Origin: Limnohabitans sp. 63ED37-2
GTDB taxonomy: Bacteria; Pseudomonadota; Gammaproteobacteria; Burkholderiales; Burkholderiaceae_C
Reading direction: 5' to 3'
Assembly: GCF_001412535.1 (NCBI RefSeq)
Contig: NZ_CP011774.1
Span: 1,297,501-1,361,500 of the forward strand
DNA length: 64,000 nt
Position 1 is the first letter of the stretch; each line of letters starts with the position of its first letter. Of this stretch, positions 60,147-64,000 are shown in pieces. The notes beneath the pieces were generated by a model. The model did no database searches, had not been told where the DNA came from, and saw only the letters and a list, made by a program, of their open reading frames with translations. Position numbers and translations under genes: made by a program.

Positions 60147-60854
60147 GTGAACAAGATTTTTTCCTCCGCAGCCGAGGCCCTCAAGGGCATCGTGGCTGAC
60201 GGGCAACTCATTGGCGTGGGCGGTTTTGGCCTGTGCGGCATTCCTGAAGCCTTGATTGCCGCGCTGCGTGACAGCGGCGTGCAGAACCTGACCGCGATTT
60301 CCAACAACGCGGGTGTGGATGATTTTGGTCTGGGATTGCTGCTGCAAACCCGCCAGATCAAGAAGATGATTTCCTCGTATGTGGGTGAGAACAAAGAGTT
60401 TGAGCGCCAGTACCTTGCGGGTGAGCTGGCTTTGGAGTTCACACCCCAAGGCACGCTGGCCGAGAAGCTGCGTGCGGGCGGTGCAGGCATCCCGGCTTTC
60501 TTCACCAAGACCGGTGTGGGCACCTTGGTGGCCGAAGGCAAAGAGCTGCGCGAGTTCGATGGCGAGACCTATGTGATGGAGCGCTCGCTGGTGCCCGATG
60601 TGTCCTTGGTCAAAGCGCACCGCGCCGACAAGTCCGGCAACCTGCAGTTCCGTTACACCTCGCGCAACTTCAACCCCGCCGTGGCGATGGCAGGCAAGAT
60701 GTGTGTGGTCGAGGTCGAAGAGATCGTCGAGACGGGCGAGATGCACCCCGACAGCGTGCACCTGCCCGGCATTTATGTGCACCGCATCGTGCTGAACAAG
60801 CACCCTGAAAAGCGCATCGAGAAACGCACGATCACCGAGAAAGCAGGAGTCTGA
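60147..60854 (+). CDS. scoA: 3-oxoacid CoA-transferase subunit A
   Basis: The alpha subunit of a succinyl-CoA:3-ketoacid CoA transferase, which activates acetoacetate or another 3-oxo acid. The glycine-rich loop GVGGFGLCGIPEALI at about residues 23-37 is the CoA-transferase signature. The start is GTG with CTGGAG seven bases upstream. The 235-residue protein is followed two codons later by scoB. Exact 3-oxo acid unassigned. Confidence 0.94.
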   Translation: MNKIFSSAAEALKGIVADGQLIGVGGFGLCGIPEALIAALRDSGVQNLTAISNNAGVDDFGLGLLLQTRQIKKMISSYVGENKEFERQYLAGELALEFTPQGTLAEKLRAGGAGIPAFFTKTGVGTLVAEGKELREFDGETYVMERSLVPDVSLVKAHRADKSGNLQFRYTSRNFNPAVAMAGKMCVVEVEEIVETGEMHPDSVHLPGIYVHRIVLNKHPEKRIEKRTITEKAGV

Positions 60855-60855
60855 T

Positions 60856-61497
60856 ATGAGCTGGAGTCAAGACCAAATGGCCGCCCGTGCGGCCCACGAA
60901 CTGGAAGACGGTTTCTATGTGAACTTGGGCATCGGCATCCCCACGCTGGTGGCCAACTTTGTGCCCGCCGACAAGGAAGTCTGGCTGCAAAGCGAAAACG
61001 GCATGCTGGGCATTGGCCCCTTCCCGACCGAAGACGAGGTCGATGCCGACCTGATCAACGCAGGCAAGCAGACCGTCACGACCATCAAGGGCTCGTCGAT
61101 CTTTGGCAGCGAGCAGTCCTTTGCCATGATCCGTGGCGGCAAGATCAACCTGTCGATCCTGGGCGCCATGCAGGTGACCGACAAGGGCGATCTGGCCAAC
61201 TGGATGATCCCTGGCAAGATGGTCAAGGGCATGGGCGGCGCGATGGACCTGGTGGCGGGCGTCAAGCGTGTGATCATCTTGATGGAACACGTGGCCAAGA
61301 AAAAAGACGGCACCGAAGACATGAAGATCCTGCCTGAGTGCACCTTGCCGCTCACTGGCAAGGGCGTGGTTGACCGCATCATCACCGACCTGGCCGTGAT
61401 GGACGTGACCGACGCGGGCTTAAAAGTGGTGGAGCTGGCACCCGGCGTGACCCCTGAGTTCTTGCAAAGCAAGACGGGTGTTCCATTGGTCTTTTAA
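60856..61497 (+). CDS. scoB: 3-oxoacid CoA-transferase subunit B
   Basis: The beta subunit. The catalytic glutamate is about E47 in QSENGMLGIGP, which forms the CoA thioester intermediate. The 213-residue protein also has GIGIPTLVANFVP. It starts one base after the scoA stop. A strong terminator lies 30 bases after its stop. Confidence 0.95.
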   Translation: MSWSQDQMAARAAHELEDGFYVNLGIGIPTLVANFVPADKEVWLQSENGMLGIGPFPTEDEVDADLINAGKQTVTTIKGSSIFGSEQSFAMIRGGKINLSILGAMQVTDKGDLANWMIPGKMVKGMGGAMDLVAGVKRVIILMEHVAKKKDGTEDMKILPECTLPLTGKGVVDRIITDLAVMDVTDAGLKVVELAPGVTPEFLQSKTGVPLVF

Positions 61498-61521
61498 TGG
61501 GTTGGATCTTCTGCGAGAAAC

Positions 61522-61551
61522 AAAAAAGGCCCCGAGAGGGGCCTTTTTTTT
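61522..61551 (+). terminator. Bidirectional intrinsic terminator after scoB
   Basis: GGCCCC-GAGA-GGGGCC (61528-61543) is a perfect 6-bp stem with a six-base A run before it and an eight-base T run after it, so it can end both scoB and the tRNA-Gly transcript on the opposite strand. Confidence 0.9.
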
Positions 61552-61560
61552 GGGGATGCC

Positions 61561-61634
61561 TGGAGCGGGTGATGGGAATCGAACCCACGTTATTTGCTTG
61601 GGAAGCAAGAGTCCTACCATTGAACGACACCCGC
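61561..61634 (-). tRNA. tRNA-Gly, anticodon CCC
   Basis: On the minus strand the 74-base gene starts GCGGGTG and ends CACCCGC TCCA with the CCA encoded. The anticodon loop is TTCCCAA on a GCTTCCCAAGC stem (the outer pair of the five is a C/A mismatch), giving anticodon CCC, which reads GGG. The T arm has GGGTTCGATTCCC. It resembles E. coli glyU. Nothing else in a tRNA cluster is seen. Confidence 0.95.
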
Positions 61635-61670
61635 ATGCTCAAATTCTAATCGCTTTAGACCCCTTGACTT

Positions 61671-61701
61671 TTGTCAGGTAAAAACCAGGCAAAGATAAAA
61701 T
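61671..61701 (+). promoter_or_regulatory. Promoter of the unknown membrane protein, leaderless type
   Basis: TTGTCA (61671-61676) and TAAAAT (61696-61701) are spaced by 19 bp, or GATAAA (61694-61699) by 17 bp. TAAAAT ends six bases before the ATG at 61708, so the transcript would begin at or near the start codon. Confidence 0.5.
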
Positions 61702-61707
61702 AGGGCT

Positions 61708-62691
61708 ATGCAATGGCCGATTTTTAAAAGCAAAGCCCTCAATGTTCAGCCTTGGTTTTTGATTTTGCTGGCCTGTTATGCGATTTTGGAGTTGTCCTTC
61801 AACCACCGTTTGCTGGAGTTGGCCGGTGATTTGCAAATGAAGGCCACCCCCACGCAATTGCATGACATCGAAATTTGGGGACGTATTGTTTCTGGTTTGG
61901 GATTGGCCTTGTTGTTGATGCGATGGCTTGACAGTTTTGTGAAGTCCCGGCTCACGCTGTTGGTGCTCAGTTGCACCTTGGGCTTGTTCAGCATGTGGCA
62001 TCTTCAAAAAATCTTGGTGGACACCATTGTGTCCGGTGCCGATCAACAAGACCTGATGATGAGTTGGCGGTCACAGCTGAGCACGCTGGAGGCTCTCAAT
62101 GGCCGCATTCTCCTGCGTGGGGAAACCCTTTTGAACGGCCCTGCACCCGATGACATTCGTCCGGTGATGAGCGCATTGTGGGCTTCTTCCTTGGCGGGTT
62201 TGTTACCCGACGATTTGGATTCGAGTTCTGGCGCGGCGCAGCTGATCCATGGCTTTTTTTCACCTCAATTCACTTCAGAGCAATTGACAGCGGCTTACCG
62301 CAAAACGGTCATGACCCCCGTGGTATTGGGCGCTTCGCTGTTGTTTGGTTTGCTCAATCTGTGTCAATTTTTTGCGGGTTTGGTCGCCTTGATGCTGACC
62401 TTTGCCCGGCAAGAATCAATGCTGGAGCGGTGCAAATTCTGGTTGCTTCCCTCATTGACCGTGTTGTGTTTGGCCTTGAGTTGGTGGCCTGGCAACGTCT
62501 GGACAACTTCCCCCGCTTATCAGCGGGTGGCTAGCCCAGCGCTGTGGGCTGATAAACCGTATTTGGCGCCTTTTGTCGAGTGGAGTGTCAGGGCCGAACC
62601 GGCTTGGGCCGATTCGGTGGCATGGGTCCACAGCGTGTTGTTGCAAGACTTTGAATTCAAGTCACCGATTGGTTTTTTCAAAGATCAATGA
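61708..62691 (+). CDS. Unknown membrane protein
   Basis: A 327-residue protein of no recognised family. It has about six membrane helices: about residues 15-30, 59-77, 82-99, a pair at 208-237 and 247-265. A large soluble loop covers about 100-205. Base composition looks lower in GC than neighbours and more T-rich, which may mark recent acquisition, though I did not compute it. It is convergent with gabD. No Shine-Dalgarno is present; the -10 box lies six bases before the ATG. Confidence 0.72.
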   Translation: MQWPIFKSKALNVQPWFLILLACYAILELSFNHRLLELAGDLQMKATPTQLHDIEIWGRIVSGLGLALLLMRWLDSFVKSRLTLLVLSCTLGLFSMWHLQKILVDTIVSGADQQDLMMSWRSQLSTLEALNGRILLRGETLLNGPAPDDIRPVMSALWASSLAGLLPDDLDSSSGAAQLIHGFFSPQFTSEQLTAAYRKTVMTPVVLGASLLFGLLNLCQFFAGLVALMLTFARQESMLERCKFWLLPSLTVLCLALSWWPGNVWTTSPAYQRVASPALWADKPYLAPFVEWSVRAEPAWADSVAWVHSVLLQDFEFKSPIGFFKDQ

Positions 62692-62746
62692 CCTGAACTC
62701 AAGCTCGCCATCCGCGATGCACTGGCGTTGACCTTGGGTCTGTAAA

Positions 62747-64000
62747 TCACTTCAGGATATCGCCCACGCAGAGGTATTTGATCTCCACATAGTCGTCCAT
62801 GCCGTGGTGCGAGCCTTCTCGGCCCAGGCCCGACTGCTTGACGCCGCCAAAAGGCACGTGCTCGGTGGCCAAGATGCCGACGTTGATGCCGACCATGCCG
62901 TATTCCAGTGCTTCGCTCACACGGAAGATGCGGCCCACATCGCGGCTGTAAAAGTAGCTGGCCAGACCAAACTCGGTGTTGTTGGCCGCATCAATCGCTT
63001 CCTGCTCGGTCTTGAACTTGAAGATGGGGGCAAAAGGACCAAAGGTTTCTTCTTTGGCGCAGACCATGTCGGCGCGGGCATCGGCAATCACGGTGGGTTC
63101 AAAGAATTGGCCGTCCAGACGATTGCCGCCTGTGAGCACGCGTCCGCCTTTGGCGATGGCATCTTTGACGTGACGCTCAACCTTGTCGAGGGCCGAGGGT
63201 TCGATCAGCGGGCCTTGGTTCACGCCGTCGGCAAAACCATTACCGACCTTGGCGGTTTTGACCTTGGCCGCGAACTTGGTGGCGAACTCTTCGTACACCG
63301 ATTCCTGCACATAAAAGCGGTTGGAGCACACGCAGGTCTGGCCCGCATTGCGGTATTTACTGGCGAATGCGCCTTCGACAGCACTGTCGATGTCGGCGTC
63401 TTCAAACACGATGAAGGGCGCGTTGCCGCCCAACTCGAGCGACATTTTTTTCACGGTGGGGGCCGACTGCGCCATCAGGATGCGGCCCACTTCGGTGGAG
63501 CCAGTGAAGCTGATGTGGCGCACCACATCGCTGGCGCACAGCACCTTGCCGATGGCAATGCTTTGTGGACCGTCGGCGGTGATGATGTTGAGCACCCCGG
63601 CTGGGATACCGGCGCGGATCGCCAGCTCGGCTGCGGCCAAGGCGGTGAGTGGGGTTTGCTCAGCAGGTTTGATGACCACGGGGCAGCCTGCTGCCAGCGC
63701 CGGGGCCACTTTGCGGGTGATCATGGCCAGCGGGAAGTTCCAGGGCGTGATGGCCGCGCACACGCCAATGGACTGCTTGAGCACCAACAGGCGGCGGTTG
63801 TTGTCGAACTGGGGCAGGGTCTCGCCGTTCACGCGCTTGGCTTCTTCGGCAAACCACTCCACAAAACTCGCGCCATAGGCCACTTCGCCACGCGACTCGG
63901 CAATGGGCTTGCCGTTTTCTGCAGTCATCAGGCGGGCCAGGTCTTCGGTGTTGGCTACAAGTAAGTCAAACCACTTGCGCAAGATGATGCTGCGCTCTTT
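62747..64000 (-). CDS. gabD: Succinate-semialdehyde dehydrogenase, 5' truncated
   Basis: The C-terminal part of an NAD(P)-dependent aldehyde dehydrogenase. The window edge removes the first part of the gene (frame open through 64000). Motifs shown are TPWNFPLAMITRKVAPALAAGCP, the nucleotide loop FTGSTEVG, catalytic Glu in LELGGNAPF and catalytic Cys in NAGQTCVCSNRF. This GabD-like set oxidises succinate semialdehyde in 4-aminobutyrate catabolism; a broader aldehyde substrate range is possible. The first six visible codons (KERSII) continue upstream. Confidence 0.92.
   Translation of the reverse strand, partial: KERSIILRKWFDLLVANTEDLARLMTAENGKPIAESRGEVAYGASFVEWFAEEAKRVNGETLPQFDNNRRLLVLKQSIGVCAAITPWNFPLAMITRKVAPALAAGCPVVIKPAEQTPLTALAAAELAIRAGIPAGVLNIITADGPQSIAIGKVLCASDVVRHISFTGSTEVGRILMAQSAPTVKKMSLELGGNAPFIVFEDADIDSAVEGAFASKYRNAGQTCVCSNRFYVQESVYEEFATKFAAKVKTAKVGNGFADGVNQGPLIEPSALDKVERHVKDAIAKGGRVLTGGNRLDGQFFEPTVIADARADMVCAKEETFGPFAPIFKFKTEQEAIDAANNTEFGLASYFYSRDVGRIFRVSEALEYGMVGINVGILATEHVPFGGVKQSGLGREGSHHGMDDYVEIKYLCVGDILK

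Noticed and set aside
61561..61707. Integration site of a mobile element at tRNA-Gly
   Set aside because: No integrase, no repeated 3' tRNA fragment and no element boundary are visible.
1..64000. CRISPR arrays, insertion sequences, prophage genes
   Set aside because: No regularly spaced repeats, transposases, integrases or phage structural motifs were seen on either strand.

Overview
The window reads as a chromosome segment of a betaproteobacterium of order Burkholderiales, most likely family Comamonadaceae (a Limnohabitans/Rhodoferax-like freshwater type). The basis is GC-rich coding with strong G/C third positions and the Burkholderiales-typical order rlmN-rodZ-ispG-hisS-yfgM-bamB-der-hfq-hflX-hflK-hflC-DUF2065-hisZ-purA. 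The family assignment is inference from gene order and protein style, with no database search. I see no insertion sequence, prophage, CRISPR array or rRNA operon.

Region by region: (1) 1-14.9 kb is a compact plus-strand housekeeping run: rRNA methylation, cell shape, isoprenoids, His-tRNA charging, outer-membrane assembly, GTPases, Hfq, the HflKC complex, His/purine synthesis and a purine phosphoribosyltransferase. (2) 14.9-31.4 kb is mixed: a PLP lyase, membrane protein, tRNA 2-selenouridine synthase, GDSL esterase divergent from an orphan ABC ATPase, rlmB, a split chromate transporter pair, yigZ, a LuxR regulator, an aromatic-ring FAD hydroxylase broken by an in-frame amber codon, a YgiQ radical SAM protein, and divergent glpR/glpD. 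(3) 31.5-41.1 kb is accessory: a coupled row of small redox or secreted proteins, a hybrid histidine kinase, LysE, a B12-type radical SAM protein and a J-domain protein. (4) 41-48.1 kb, minus strand, is a glycine unit: gcvT-gcvH-gcvP behind a tandem glycine riboswitch with a terminator, then a second tandem glycine riboswitch ahead of a D-amino-acid dehydrogenase and a GNAT gene. (5) 48-51 kb is a TRAP transporter operon. (6) 51-61.5 kb is acyl-CoA/ketone metabolism: ETF-QO, SDR, thioesterase, TetR, two AhpD/CMD-fold proteins, a fused double acyl-CoA dehydrogenase, and a PAS-LuxR regulator divergent from scoAB. (7) The end holds tRNA-Gly(CCC), an unknown membrane protein and a truncated succinate-semialdehyde dehydrogenase.

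Signals most worth following: the second glycine riboswitch placed on dadA rather than gcv; a recurring -10-like hexamer exactly six bases before start codons that lack a Shine-Dalgarno (leaderless mRNAs); a perfect 22-bp palindrome between the PAS-LuxR gene and scoA; divergent genes whose start codons overlap inside GCATGC; and two different long inverted repeats in the two spacers of the gcv operon. I did not find a clearly new multi-gene system; the B12 radical SAM protein, the J-domain protein and the 61.7-kb membrane protein are the least explained genes.
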